Below, one piece after another: positions 8,804-17,530 of a DNA stretch of 64,000 nucleotides. How positions within the stretch are numbered: the stretch's first letter is position 1; the number at the start of each line of letters is the position of its first letter. Source of the stretch: Desulforhopalus vacuolatus (GTDB lineage: Bacteria; Desulfobacterota; Desulfobulbia; Desulfobulbales; Desulfocapsaceae); NCBI RefSeq assembly GCF_016918505.1, contig NZ_JAFFPZ010000004.1, positions 1 to 64,000 of the forward strand, written 5' to 3'. The notes under the pieces were generated by a model. It worked only from the letters and a program-made list of their open reading frames with translations. It had not been told where the DNA came from and made no database searches. The position numbers and the translations under genes were made by a program.

Positions 8804-10270
8804 ATGAACTTTGTTAAGAATTTCGATCCCAGGGGCTCACAACTTTTGATAATTATTTCAGCCATTCTTGTGATAAACCTTGTGCTTACAAATTCTATTT
8901 CTTATGTAACAATGAAGAAAAATATTAAAAAATCTATCATTGAAAATGATCTGCCTGTTCATTCCGCATTGGTTTATTCAGAAATAAAGCAGGAACTGCA
9001 ACCTCCAATAATTGCTTCAGCCACTCTTGCAGATAATTTTTTCCTCAAAAAATGGTTAAAAGAAGGTGAGAAAGATCCTGAGTTTATCAACAGATATCTG
9101 GAGTCGATTCGTAAACAATATGGAGGAATGACCTGTTTTTTGGTTTCAGAGAAGACAAAGACCTACTACAATATGCAAGGTGCTTTTCCTATAGCAGAAA
9201 ATGATGTCGATGCTCAGTGGTATTTTGATTTTCGCAATGAGGGTAAGCAGAGATCTATAAACTGTTCTATAAATGTTGATATGGACAATATGCCAACAGC
9301 TTTTATTAACTACAGGATTCTAAGTAAAGATGGAGAAACTCTGGGGGTTTCAGGAATTGGTTTGCGTCTTTCTACTATTCCGAAACTGTTGAGTCGATAT
9401 AGTAAAGATCTTGAACGTGACATATACTTTGCCAGTTCAGAAGGTAAGATCATCGCCCGATCATCCGATGCCATAATAAAATCAGAGAGTCTTTCGGGTG
9501 TTGTAAATCTTCGAGATTCATTAGAAAAAATATTGTCGGATGAAAACAGCATTTATGAATTTAGTATTGGTAATGAACCTTTTATCATGCAGTCCATGTA
9601 TCTCCCAGAACTTGGCTGGTGGTTAATAAATATTCAAAGGGAATCAATTACCCTGAACAAGATGAATCGAATGATCTATTCGGTTATTGCAATCAATATT
9701 GTAACAATACTATTAACATTATTGTTGGTCTTTTTTTCAGTAAATATCTTTCAAAAGCGTTTAAAGAGTATGGCAATGACAGATGCACTGACCGGTATTT
9801 CCAATCGGCAGATATTTGAACTCTCTCTAAAGAAAGCCTTTATTCAATATAAACGCAGAAAGCTACCTTTTTCTCTTCTTATAATAGATATCGATTTTTT
9901 CAAAAAAATAAATGATTCTCTGGGACATCTGGAAGGTGATCAGGTTCTGATCAAAACTGTTGAAACGATTAAAAATAATATTCGTAAATCTGACGAATTC
10001 AGTCGCTGGGGAGGTGAGGAATTTATTGTTCTTGCTTCTGACTGTAATCACTCACAGGCTATCGATTTGGCGGAGAAGATAAGATCATCTATTGAAGACA
10101 GTAATATAGCTCGGTACCCAGATGGAAGCGTATTGACAATCAGTATCGGTGTGAGCGAAATAAAAGAAAATGATAACAGTTCTTCTCTGATTCAAAGAGC
10201 AGATTATGCATTATACACAGCAAAAGAAATGGGGCGGAACTGTGTTATATTTAGTAGTTCCGGGACGTAA
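8804..10270 (+). CDS. Membrane diguanylate cyclase (sensor-GGDEF)
   Basis: A 488-residue c-di-GMP synthase. Membrane segments at about 14-35 and 287-312 enclose an extracytoplasmic Cache-like sensor region. The GGDEF domain (about 320-485) has DALTGISNRQ at its start, metal-binding DIDFFKKINDSLGH, and the active-site signature GGEEF near residue 403. An RKSD inhibitory-site motif lies exactly five residues before the signature, so product feedback inhibition is likely. No EAL domain. Ribosome site GAAGGA. It is expected to raise c-di-GMP in response to an unknown periplasmic ligand. It is not co-directional with its right neighbour. Confidence 0.92.
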   Translation: MNFVKNFDPRGSQLLIIISAILVINLVLTNSISYVTMKKNIKKSIIENDLPVHSALVYSEIKQELQPPIIASATLADNFFLKKWLKEGEKDPEFINRYLESIRKQYGGMTCFLVSEKTKTYYNMQGAFPIAENDVDAQWYFDFRNEGKQRSINCSINVDMDNMPTAFINYRILSKDGETLGVSGIGLRLSTIPKLLSRYSKDLERDIYFASSEGKIIARSSDAIIKSESLSGVVNLRDSLEKILSDENSIYEFSIGNEPFIMQSMYLPELGWWLINIQRESITLNKMNRMIYSVIAINIVTILLTLLLVFFSVNIFQKRLKSMAMTDALTGISNRQIFELSLKKAFIQYKRRKLPFSLLIIDIDFFKKINDSLGHLEGDQVLIKTVETIKNNIRKSDEFSRWGGEEFIVLASDCNHSQAIDLAEKIRSSIEDSNIARYPDGSVLTISIGVSEIKENDNSSSLIQRADYALYTAKEMGRNCVIFSSSGT

Positions 10271-10284
10271 AGATATTACGTATT

Positions 10285-10480
10285 TACACCATTCCTATTG
10301 AGTTGTGACCTCACTAAATGCCATTTTCATTTTCTATTGGCGAATTGAAAGACAGGGGGACGGGAGACAGGGAAAAGCAAAAGGCGGAACAGCGAAAAAC
10401 TTTTTGCCAACGAATAAAGGCAAAAAAAATTACTCATCTCTACGCAGCCTTTTTCTTTTTTCTTTATCCCTTTTCCCGCC
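10285..10480. repeat. R2-family repeat
   Basis: Starts TTTACACCATTCCTATTGAG and continues with TTTTCTATTGGCGAATTGAA, a GACGGGAGACAGGG purine tract, then GGCGGAACAGCGAAAAACTT. It is nearly base-for-base the same as 33958-34120. It separates the convergent cyclase and thioesterase genes. Confidence 0.75.
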
Positions 10481-10484
10481 TCTC

Positions 10485-10934
10485 TCAAATGTAAATAAGA
10501 TCCTTGTATTTGTCGGAATGTAAAAGATGGTACGTTCCTGTAGCTTTTGTGCAAACAGTCCCCTGACTGTTTGTAAGTATTGCCTGCATATATATTTTGG
10601 GGCCTTTCTTTGACGTTATCCGACATGTAACATTTAATTTATTTCCATCTATATATGCCGGGTGCAAAAAATCGATGTTAAGATGAGATGTAACCGCCAT
10701 TTCTTGTGTGAAAACATAGCTGGTCCACCCCATGATTTCATCAAGGAGACCCATTTGAATTGCTCCATGGAGAATGTCACCCTGGCCAACGAAATGCTGA
10801 GCAGGTAAATATTCTGTATATACCTCTTCCTTCTCTTTATCCCAATAGAATTTAAGCTTTAATCCCTCATTGTTACTCCTTCCACAAAAGAAGCAATCAT
10901 TATCAGGATAGGGATTCTGTATTTCTTCTTTCAT
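10485..10934 (-). CDS. Hotdog-fold thioesterase (PaaI-like)
   Basis: A 149-residue single hotdog-domain protein, likely an acyl-CoA thioesterase. The central HGAIQMGLLDEIMGW motif matches the helix containing the acidic catalytic residue of the PaaI/4HBT families. The LHPAYIDGN segment is the usual second strand. An N-terminal CFFCGRSNNEGLKLKF segment is typical of the subgroup found in Desulfobacterota and Clostridia and may bind metal. Monocistronic. Substrate unknown. Confidence 0.8.
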   Translation of the reverse strand: MKEEIQNPYPDNDCFFCGRSNNEGLKLKFYWDKEKEEVYTEYLPAQHFVGQGDILHGAIQMGLLDEIMGWTSYVFTQEMAVTSHLNIDFLHPAYIDGNKLNVTCRITSKKGPKIYMQAILTNSQGTVCTKATGTYHLLHSDKYKDLIYI

Positions 10935-11130
10935 TAAATGCTCTCCATATAATAAACAAGGGGCTGTTTGTTAAAGACCAACATTGATTTCATCGGCGAG
11001 ATTCCTTCTCCCGCCCTTCCCGCTTGTAAATTACAAAATATTTATTCTCAAATGCTTTTGCCTTCCTTCGCGTTCTTCGCGGTAAAAAAATGTCCTACCG
11101 CCTTTTGCTTTTCCAACGATTCCGGTCTAA
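10935..11130. other. Intergenic with repeat fragments
   Basis: AT-rich start of the divergent gap, then sequence such as CCTTCGCGTTCTTCGCGGT and GCGG/AAAATG-type fragments common in repeat debris. No gene is supported. Confidence 0.3.
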
Positions 11131-11275
11131 AGGCTACCTTGAATAATCAGTCTTTCGCCCATCTTCTTCGTTACAGTAAAAAATTTATCCTCGGAATATC
11201 AATCATATACCTGCGGTAAATTTCTTCCTGTGCCTCGAATATGAACGAAATACAAGATTATTCAAGATACCCTAA
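11131..11275. repeat. R1 repeat, full-length copy
   Basis: About 145 bases bounded by AGGCTACCTTGAATAATC and its near-complement GATTATTCAAGATACCCT. Internal landmarks shared with other copies are TCTTCGTTACAGTAAAAAAT, ATACCTGCGGTAAATTTCTT and GAATATGAACGAAAT. It has no coding capacity, so it resembles a MITE. The same element is inverted at 17366-17530. Confidence 0.85.
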
Positions 11276-11382
11276 AGAACAGATTTCCCTGGGTGCTGCA
11301 GGTAAAAAGAGCGAGAAACATAATGTTTTCCGCTCTTTTCAGGTCAAGAGAAGGAGAGATTCGATGAAAGTGTACCCGAAAG

Positions 11383-13107
11383 TCAGGCCGCTGGCTTTTT
11401 ACCAAACCATGAATGTATCCAGATACCGCTGAGTATATAGGAGTAAAGCCATGTGCCCAATATAATAAAAATAAAGGCCTTGATAATGTTCAGTGCCGAG
11501 CCGTCGAGTGAAAAAGCGGGAACATAGGCGAACAGCAGAGGACCAAGATAGAGAAACTTGGCAAACTTGAAGGAGGCAAAGGCGGTCTTCCACATATTGG
11601 CTTTGGCGATAGTAGCCCCGGCAAAGGCGGCAATACAGACCGGCGGGGTAATATTGGAGTCCTGAGACAGCCAGTAGACGATCATGTGGGCAGCAAGCTC
11701 ATTGACACCCAGATGGGTCAGGGCCGGGACCGCAACAACGGCGGTAATGAGATATGCCGCTGTAACCGGAACCCCCATACCGAGAACCAGCGAAGCCAGG
11801 GCAATCAGCAGGATGGTCATGAGCAGCGAGCCGCCAGCGAGTTCAATGACGATATCGGCAAAGGTCAGAACCAGTCCGCTGTAGGTCAGGACACCGATAA
11901 TAATACCGATAACACCTACCGTCGCACCAATTTTGAGACTGCTCTCGGCACCGCTGCGGGCTGCTTCGAGGAATTTTTTCGGGCCGATCCGGGTGTCTTT
12001 ACGAACCCATGAGACGACAATACAGGAGATCAGGCCGAGAATGGCGGAATAGCCGGGTGAGTAACCAAGCAGCATGAATATGGTGATAACAACAAGGGGA
12101 ATGGTGTAGTACCACTCCGCCTTTAAAATCGCCATGGGGCTGTTTTTCGATTTTTCGCCGACGATATTCAGTTTTTTTGCTTCGTAGTGAACCATGACAA
12201 AAACACTGAAAAAATACATCAGGGCCGGAAACAGGGCAACGAGCATGATATGCGAGTAAGGTTCTCCGGTCAGTTCCGCCATGATGAAACCGCCAGCACC
12301 CATGATCGGCGGCATGAACATTCCGCCGATCGATGCAGCAGGCTCAATGCCGCCAGCCTGGTGTGGTTTAAAGCCAGCCTTTTTCATCATCGGAATAGTG
12401 AAGGATCCGGTTGAGACGACGTTGGCGATGGCGCTGCCGGAAATGGAACCAAACAGGCCGGAGGCGATGACCGCAACCTTGCCCGGACCGCCGATCTTAT
12501 GTCCCACAGCGGCCAGCGGGAAATCGATAAAGAATTTCTGGGCGCCGCATTTTTTCAGAAAGGCGCCGAACAGGACAAACAGCAGGATGTAGGTGGCCAG
12601 GACATTGGCCATGATGCCGAAGATGCCGTCGCTTTTATAAAAAATCGAGACGCACAACTCCGGGAAGGTCGCCCCGGCGTGCGAAATGAGATCCGGCATG
12701 TAATCGCCGTAGACGCCATAGGCAAGCATGACAACGCCGATCATGACAAAAATATTACCAACGACCCGCCGGGCCAGTTCAATACTGACCAGGACACCGG
12801 CGATAGCAATAACCGTATCAAGATGTGTTTCGGCTCCAGTGCGGTAATTGATGGCTTCAAAGTTGTAAATCCAATAAGAGATGGTCACAACCGAGACACT
12901 GATCAAGAGATAATCGACCACCCGCATTACTGTCGATTTTGATTTGTACAACAAAAAGACAAGGATGTAGGTGATAAGGACGTAAACCCCCCGATGATAC
13001 TGGGTGGATGCCGGTGAGATTACGGCTGCATAGGAGTAGAAAAGCAGAAGAATGAGGGCACAGACATCAAACAGAATCTGTTCAAAACGATTCAATTGTT
13101 GATACAC
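11383..13107 (-). CDS. TAXI-TRAP transporter, fused 4TM/12TM permease
   Basis: A 574-residue integral membrane protein that fuses the small (DctQ-like, residues 15-150) and large (DctM-like) TRAP subunits, as is usual for TAXI-type systems. Family motifs include GAFLKKCGAQKFF, the GGPGKVAVIASGLFGSISGS block and PPIMGAGGFIMAE, with a second MGVPVTAAYL repeat in the C-terminal half. It uses an ion gradient to import an organic acid delivered by the TAXI binding protein encoded upstream on the same strand. I chose the GTG at 13107 (AGAGG upstream) because the frame before it lacks TRAP similarity. Substrate unknown. Confidence 0.88.
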   Translation of the reverse strand: MYQQLNRFEQILFDVCALILLLFYSYAAVISPASTQYHRGVYVLITYILVFLLYKSKSTVMRVVDYLLISVSVVTISYWIYNFEAINYRTGAETHLDTVIAIAGVLVSIELARRVVGNIFVMIGVVMLAYGVYGDYMPDLISHAGATFPELCVSIFYKSDGIFGIMANVLATYILLFVLFGAFLKKCGAQKFFIDFPLAAVGHKIGGPGKVAVIASGLFGSISGSAIANVVSTGSFTIPMMKKAGFKPHQAGGIEPAASIGGMFMPPIMGAGGFIMAELTGEPYSHIMLVALFPALMYFFSVFVMVHYEAKKLNIVGEKSKNSPMAILKAEWYYTIPLVVITIFMLLGYSPGYSAILGLISCIVVSWVRKDTRIGPKKFLEAARSGAESSLKIGATVGVIGIIIGVLTYSGLVLTFADIVIELAGGSLLMTILLIALASLVLGMGVPVTAAYLITAVVAVPALTHLGVNELAAHMIVYWLSQDSNITPPVCIAAFAGATIAKANMWKTAFASFKFAKFLYLGPLLFAYVPAFSLDGSALNIIKAFIFIILGTWLYSYILSGIWIHSWFGKKPAA

Positions 13108-13292
13108 GGGAAACCTCTGGGCGGTTGAGGATTGATGTTGCAAGCTGGGAAACACAGAAGAATAAATAAAATTGTGAGCCGAATTTATTCCCTGTTCCCG
13201 ATGCGCGAATTGAGCATCAGCCGCATATTTGAGGCAGGGTTGGAAAAGCACAAAAACACCCTGCCTCAAATACCCTTTAGCCTGCAGTCAGA

Positions 13293-14252
13293 TCAGATGA
13301 CCCCTTTCTCTTTCCAGAACTTGATTGCACCCGGATGCATTGGAGTAACGATGCCATCGATTCCATTTTTAACCGACATGGCTTTAAAGGTTTTCTTCTG
13401 TGAAACCATGTGGGCCAGGCCTTCGTCGGTGAAAATTGCCGCGAGCATGTTGTACACGACGTCATCGGGAACGTCTTTGTTGGCAACCCAGAGGGTCGAA
13501 TCCTGAAAGGACGGCGTGTCGGTCTCAACACCTTTATAGGTTCCTGCCGGAATGGCGATTTTTGTGAAGTAGGGGTATTTTTTGTAGAAACCGGAAGCTT
13601 CGGCGTCGGCATTCAGATCGATCATTTCAATATCGTTGGTCTGGGCAGCCATGATCACGGCTCCCGACGGGAATGCGGTAAAGAGCCAGAACGCATCAAG
13701 CTGATTGTTGCCAAAAGCGGCCGCAGCATCGTTGTAGCCCATGGCATTACGCTTGATTGTGTCCCAGACGCCCATGTGGCGGAAAAAGAGCTCACAGTTG
13801 GCAAAAGCACCGGAGCCGGCATTACCGACGCCAACTCTTTTCCCGACCAGATCCCTGGTTGACTTGATTCCGGAGCCCTTGCGTACAATCAGTTGTGCGG
13901 GGGCGCCATAGAGAAAGGCGACCGCACGGACATTGGTGTACTTTTTGGTATCATTTTTCATCTGGCCATTGGCACCGAGGTAGACGTGCCCGGAATAAAT
14001 AGTGGCAAAGTCCATTCTGCCTGAATTGACCTTACGCAGGTTCTCCACCGAGCCTGCCGAGGATTGTGCCTTGACAGTGACGTCCTGCATATCCTTGATC
14101 GGCTTATACACCTGGATCGCATTGGCCACGGTCTGGAATGTGCCGCCAGCCGGACCGCCACCAAATACAATACGTTCCCTGGCGATGGCCGGAACACTGA
14201 AAACGACGGTTGCTGAGATAAGCAGTGCTAAAATTTTGACGATTTGTTTCAT
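13293..14252 (-). CDS. TAXI-family TRAP solute-binding protein
   Basis: A 319-residue periplasmic binding protein. The signal peptide covers residues 1-24 (KILALLISATVVFSVPAIA, cleavage after Ala). The mature start ERIVFGGGPAGGTFQTVANA is the TAXI hallmark, followed by the SAGSVENLRKVNSGRMDFA ligand-loop region. It captures a carboxylate substrate and hands it to the fused permease encoded 185 bases downstream. GGAGG ribosome site. Substrates of this family include glutamate and other organic acids; this one cannot be specified. Confidence 0.9.
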   Translation of the reverse strand: MKQIVKILALLISATVVFSVPAIARERIVFGGGPAGGTFQTVANAIQVYKPIKDMQDVTVKAQSSAGSVENLRKVNSGRMDFATIYSGHVYLGANGQMKNDTKKYTNVRAVAFLYGAPAQLIVRKGSGIKSTRDLVGKRVGVGNAGSGAFANCELFFRHMGVWDTIKRNAMGYNDAAAAFGNNQLDAFWLFTAFPSGAVIMAAQTNDIEMIDLNADAEASGFYKKYPYFTKIAIPAGTYKGVETDTPSFQDSTLWVANKDVPDDVVYNMLAAIFTDEGLAHMVSQKKTFKAMSVKNGIDGIVTPMHPGAIKFWKEKGVI

Positions 14253-14281
14253 CTGCTGCGTCCTCCTGCGTGGGGGGTGAT

Positions 14282-14326
14282 GAAGTCCTTTTTTCAGTGC
14301 AACGCTGTCGCTATGAAAAAGACTTC
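14282..14326 (-). promoter_or_regulatory. Leader inverted repeat before TAXI gene
   Basis: On the minus strand GAAGTCTTTTTCA pairs with TGAAAAAAGGACTTC around an 18-base loop, 30-75 bases upstream of the TAXI start. It could be an operator, a leader hairpin or an mRNA stabiliser. No known riboswitch was recognised. Confidence 0.4.
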
Positions 14327-14365
14327 AGATAAATACTGTAAGAGCAGGGAAAGGGATAAAAATTT

Positions 14366-14500
14366 TATCCTCGGCGGGAAGCGTCAGGCTCCAAGGTAAG
14401 CGCTAGGCTCCGATATCAAAAGTATACCTGCGGTAAATTACATCCTGTACTTCGAATAATATGAACGAAATGCAGGCTGTTTCAAGGTGCCCTGCAGTCA
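14366..14500. repeat. R1 repeat, partial variant copy
   Basis: Shares TTTATCCTCGG, the CAGGCTCCAAGGTAAGCGC insert also seen near 47090, ATACCTGCGGTAAATTACAT, ATATGAACGAAATG and the terminal TTTCAAGGTGCCCT. The left terminus is missing. It lies in the same orientation as 11131-11275, so the two flank the TAXI-TRAP genes as direct repeats. Confidence 0.7.
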
Positions 14501-14600
14501 TTGTCCCCAACAAAAACGGGATGTCGGTTATGACCGCGCTGGACGATATGATGAGGTGTATTTGGAAGAAGTATTCGTAATGGGCGAGGAATGCTGTATC
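14482..14600 (-). pseudogene. RAYT/IS200-like transposase N-terminal remnant
   Basis: Translates to PRPLRILLPNTPHHIVQRGH followed by NRHPVFVGDND, the first 30 residues of REP-associated tyrosine transposases (Y1 family; HIVQRGHNR). The catalytic HxH and Tyr regions are gone. The frame runs straight into an R1 end, which gives the residues R-A-P and the TGA stop. No start codon is preserved. Confidence 0.75.
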
Positions 14601-15007
14601 CGCTGCAAACTCTCGACAAATAATTCTGCCTCTCTTTTTCGGACCACAGCATTGATAAGACAACGCTCCTGTTCAGAAAAATAAAAAGCCGAACCACCTT
14701 ATTGAAAAGCAGCACGGCTGTCATTTTTGACCCGTGGCTTTCTGTCCCTGCCTTGCGACAGGTTTAGCTTTCTCTAAGCTTTCTCTATATCAACATAAAT
14801 GATATATTAATGAAATTAATAAGATACCAGTTTCTAACGAAAAGAGTCAAGAAAGAATGATCTCAAGACTGGGAAATAAAAAAATATGATGTTGATTTTA
14901 CGATATTTTCTGTGTAATTTCAAGTGATTACGCAGCAGCGAAAATATCAATACTGAATGTATCCCTGCCGTCAGTTGCCGTAGTCTCCGCCCCCTTTCCC
15001 CTTCCCT
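14600..15007. other. Intergenic, no gene
   Basis: AT-rich sequence with several partial inverted repeats. No frame with a start and ribosome site encodes a recognisable protein. Confidence 0.35.
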
Positions 15008-15260
15008 GTAATACCATTTATACTAATTCCATTTTGTATGGTGAATTCAAAGGCAGGTGGGACGGGAGGCAGGAGACGGGAGACGGGAAAAAGCAAAAGG
15101 TCTTTGTAGAGACGCCCAATTTGGGCGTCTTCAGCACAACAGGTGGTTCATCTCACAACAGACGTTTCTGCAATGAAATTATCATCCTGTTTGTCCATTG
15201 GTAATCGCCAAAAAAGATGTCCACGCAGTCGCGTTCTCTGGTTGGTAAAAAAATATAATT
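15008..15260. repeat. R2-family repeat
   Basis: Starts AATACCATTTATACTAATTC. It contains the GACGGGAGGCAGGAGACGGG tract, the hairpin GACGCCCAATTTGGGCGTC, and ends near CATCCTGTTTGTCCATTGG and AATCGCCAAAAAAGATG. It is the same family as 15728-16055. Confidence 0.75.
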
Positions 15261-15275
15261 GGGATAATGACTCTG

Positions 15276-15728
15276 TCAGATCATAGAGAAAGTCTCAGCA
15301 GTCATAATGACGAGAGCATATCGAAAGGCCTTTCCTAAAATTACCCAAAAAGTAAAAATATACAAATTAAGGTTAAAGCCTCCTGCCACCATTGTTAAAG
15401 GATCTCCCACTACTGGCACCCATGAAAAAAATAAAATAGGAGATCCCCATTTCTGGTACATTCTTTCAATATTTTGTCGTTTCTCAGAATCCACTTTAAG
15501 ATAACGTGAAAATATAAAATTCGCGCCGTACTTGCCAACATAGTAATTTGTTGCAGCACCAAGGGTATTTCCTGTCGTTGCTGTCGCAAAGATGGCCCAT
15601 GGATTACTGCCAGAAAGAGTCATAGCTGCTACGAAAATTTCAGAACCAAGAGGAATGAATGTTGCTGCTAAAAAGCTGACGATAAAAAGACCCAAATATC
15701 CAGAGTGAAAGACTACATCTTCTATCAA
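15276..15728 (-). CDS. yqaA: YqaA-family membrane protein (DedA superfamily)
   Basis: A 150-residue, four-to-five-segment membrane protein of the YqaA/VTT group. Motifs are the PLGSEIFVAAM loop, the GNTLGAATNYYVGKYG segment and WVPVVGDPLTMVAGGF, which holds the conserved re-entrant-loop residues. DedA-superfamily proteins are linked to lipid scrambling and envelope homeostasis; the role of YqaA itself is not settled. Both sides are R2 repeats, so the gene is an island between repeats. Confidence 0.85.
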   Translation of the reverse strand: MIEDVVFHSGYLGLFIVSFLAATFIPLGSEIFVAAMTLSGSNPWAIFATATTGNTLGAATNYYVGKYGANFIFSRYLKVDSEKRQNIERMYQKWGSPILFFSWVPVVGDPLTMVAGGFNLNLYIFTFWVILGKAFRYALVIMTAETFSMI

Positions 15729-16055
15729 TTTACACCATTTCTATTAAGTTATGCTCGTTTTACATCCTGTTTATCCATTGTGGTTACAAACGACAGAAGG
15801 AACCACGAATGGACACGTATAAACACGAATTATTAATCATTTATAATCGCCAAAAAAGATGCCCACGCAACTGTATAGACATTTTTTTTGGCGATTATGA
15901 AGGGATACAGGCTGTAAAATTGATCTCATTGTAGAAACGTCTGTTGTGCTGGAGACGCCCAGATTGGTCGTCTCTACGGAAATCTTTTGCTTTTTCCTGC
16001 CTCCCGTCTCCCTGCCTTTGAATTCGCCAATAGAAAATGTAAATGGTATCACTAT
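15728..16055. repeat. R2 repeat, near full-length copy with inverted ends
   Basis: Left end TTTACACCATTTCTATTAAG, right end CTTTGAATTCGCCAATAGAA then AATGTAAATGGTATC; the two ends are imperfect inverted repeats. The centre carries TGGCGATTATG, AGACGCCCAGATTGGTCGTC and a C/T-rich tract. About 330 bases, no coding content, so this copy best defines the element. Confidence 0.75.
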
Positions 16056-16060
16056 ATTTT

Positions 16061-16098
16061 AAGGGTACCTTGAAGAATCATTCTTTCAAGGTACCCTT
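16061..16098. repeat. Minimal R1 palindrome (ends only)
   Basis: AAGGGTACCTTGAA and TTCAAGGTACCCTT form a perfect 14-base inverted repeat around a 10-base loop. It is an R1 element without its interior. It ends five bases from the stop of the Nramp-like gene and may protect or end that transcript, although no U-run follows. Confidence 0.75.
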
Positions 16099-16102
16099 AT
16101 CC

Positions 16103-17323
16103 TTAAACCAGCTGCCATACCCATTTTATCCCGAGGAACACTGTGACACCCAGGGCAGTGGCACCGCCAATGTTGAGAAGAATACCGTTCTTATTTTCCT
16201 GTGCAAAGGATCTGTCATTGAGCAGTTTCATGAAAATACCCACAAAAAGGGGCGTGCCCACAAACGCCAGGGCAAGCATAATCATCAGAAGGTTGATTGG
16301 TTTTCCAGGAAGAAAGGCACCAGGCAGAGCAATAAGACAGCCGATCAAAATGATCAGCCGATACATCTTATCCTCAGGTACCATCTTCCGGTTCATCTGA
16401 TCTCCAACCACGTAGGCGGCCGCAATAAAGGTGGGCATGATGGTGGAAAATACAGCACACCAGATACCCAGGCAGAAAAACCCATAAGCATAGTCTCCCA
16501 ACAGGGGTTTAATGGCTTCGGCCATCTCAAACAGGTTCGCTACCTGTATACCTGCAGGATGAAGAACGCTGGCCCCCGTCAGGTAAATGGCAGTACAATA
16601 CAGACCGAATGCCCCGAGAAGGGAAACCGCCGTATCAGCCAGAGCCAGCGGTAAATCTTTTGTTGTCCATCCCCGCTCATGAACGGTATAGGTCTGCATG
16701 GAAAGAATGGTCACATGAATTGAACCGCCCATGATGGCGGTCATCATCAAAACTTCAGCCTTGCCGAAATGGGAAAGGTCTGGAATCAGCCCGGTTAATG
16801 CAGCTCCAAGATCAGGTTTGGCAATAAACAGGGTGGCGACAAAACAGATGACCAGCAGTGAAACAATGAGTTTGCAGAAAGTTTCAATGATTGCATACCC
16901 CCCGTGGGCCACCAGTCCATAAAACAGAGCGACAAACAATATTCCCCACAGCGGGCTTTCTATGCCTGTAACGAAGCCGGTAACAGCAACCAGGACTTTT
17001 AAAAGCACTACATTGCACAGCCAGATGACGATCAAGGCGTCCAGGGCCACAAAAGTGGCAAACTCTTTTCCCCATTTTTCCCGGACAATGCCCACGATAC
17101 CCTGCCCTCCGATCAAGGCGGTTTTTGCTGCCATGTACTGGCAGACAAAGGCCAGAACCACACTGAGCACTATTACCCATAAAAAGTCGTATCCAAAGGT
17201 ACCACCAGCCTTGGCCACGCTCAAAGTGGTGCCTGGACCGGCGGCCACGGCGCTGATAATCCAGGCAGGCCCAAATGAGAGCGCAATTCGTTTAAACCGG
17301 GGAAGAGAACGTATGTTTTCCAT
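16103..17323 (-). CDS. Divergent Nramp-superfamily transporter
   Basis: A 406-residue, roughly 11-segment membrane protein with the Nramp/LeuT fold. GPAWIISAVAAGPGTTLSVA aligns with the Nramp TM1 region, but the metal-binding DPGN is GPGT. The TM6 MPH motif is replaced by GGSIHVTILSM. Loss of both metal-site motifs argues against Mn/Fe transport. I start at ATG 17323 (AAGGAAAA ribosome site); the upstream 24 codons are R1 repeat sequence. It lies 194 bases downstream of thiM on the same strand, behind a TPP riboswitch, so uptake of a thiamin precursor is a reasonable hypothesis. The intervening R1 copy may or may not separate the transcripts. Confidence 0.8.
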   Translation of the reverse strand: MENIRSLPRFKRIALSFGPAWIISAVAAGPGTTLSVAKAGGTFGYDFLWVIVLSVVLAFVCQYMAAKTALIGGQGIVGIVREKWGKEFATFVALDALIVIWLCNVVLLKVLVAVTGFVTGIESPLWGILFVALFYGLVAHGGYAIIETFCKLIVSLLVICFVATLFIAKPDLGAALTGLIPDLSHFGKAEVLMMTAIMGGSIHVTILSMQTYTVHERGWTTKDLPLALADTAVSLLGAFGLYCTAIYLTGASVLHPAGIQVANLFEMAEAIKPLLGDYAYGFFCLGIWCAVFSTIMPTFIAAAYVVGDQMNRKMVPEDKMYRLIILIGCLIALPGAFLPGKPINLLMIMLALAFVGTPLFVGIFMKLLNDRSFAQENKNGILLNIGGATALGVTVFLGIKWVWQLV

Positions 17324-17365
17324 GTCTTTTTTCCTTATTTTAATGCAAAATTTACAGGGTAATGG

Positions 17366-17530
17366 GTATCTTGAATAATCTTGTATTTCGTTCATATTCG
17401 AGGCACAGGAAGAAATTTACCGCAGGTATATGATTGATATCTCGACGTCTCGTTCCTCGCTTTGTCGGAGGATAAATTTTTTACTGTAACGAAGAAGATG
17501 GGCGAAAGACTGATTATTCAAGGTAGCCTG
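17366..17530. repeat. R1 repeat, full-length, inverted orientation
   Basis: GGGTATCTTGAATAATC at the left and GATTATTCAAGGTAGCCT at the right; the interior matches 11131-11275 in reverse, with a short extra CTCGACGTCTCGTTCCTCGC segment. Its right end overlaps the last codons of thiM. Confidence 0.85.

Noticed and set aside
12499-12942. 147-codon plus-strand frame
   Set aside because: Antisense to the TRAP permease, whose motifs and membrane pattern are clear.
15060-15100. GGCAGGAGACGGGAGACGGG purine repeats as a CRISPR or VNTR
   Set aside because: Units are short, contiguous and recur only inside R2 copies; no unique spacers.
16061-16098. Palindrome as a classical terminator of the Nramp-like gene
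   Set aside because: No U-run on the minus strand; better explained as an R1 minimal element.
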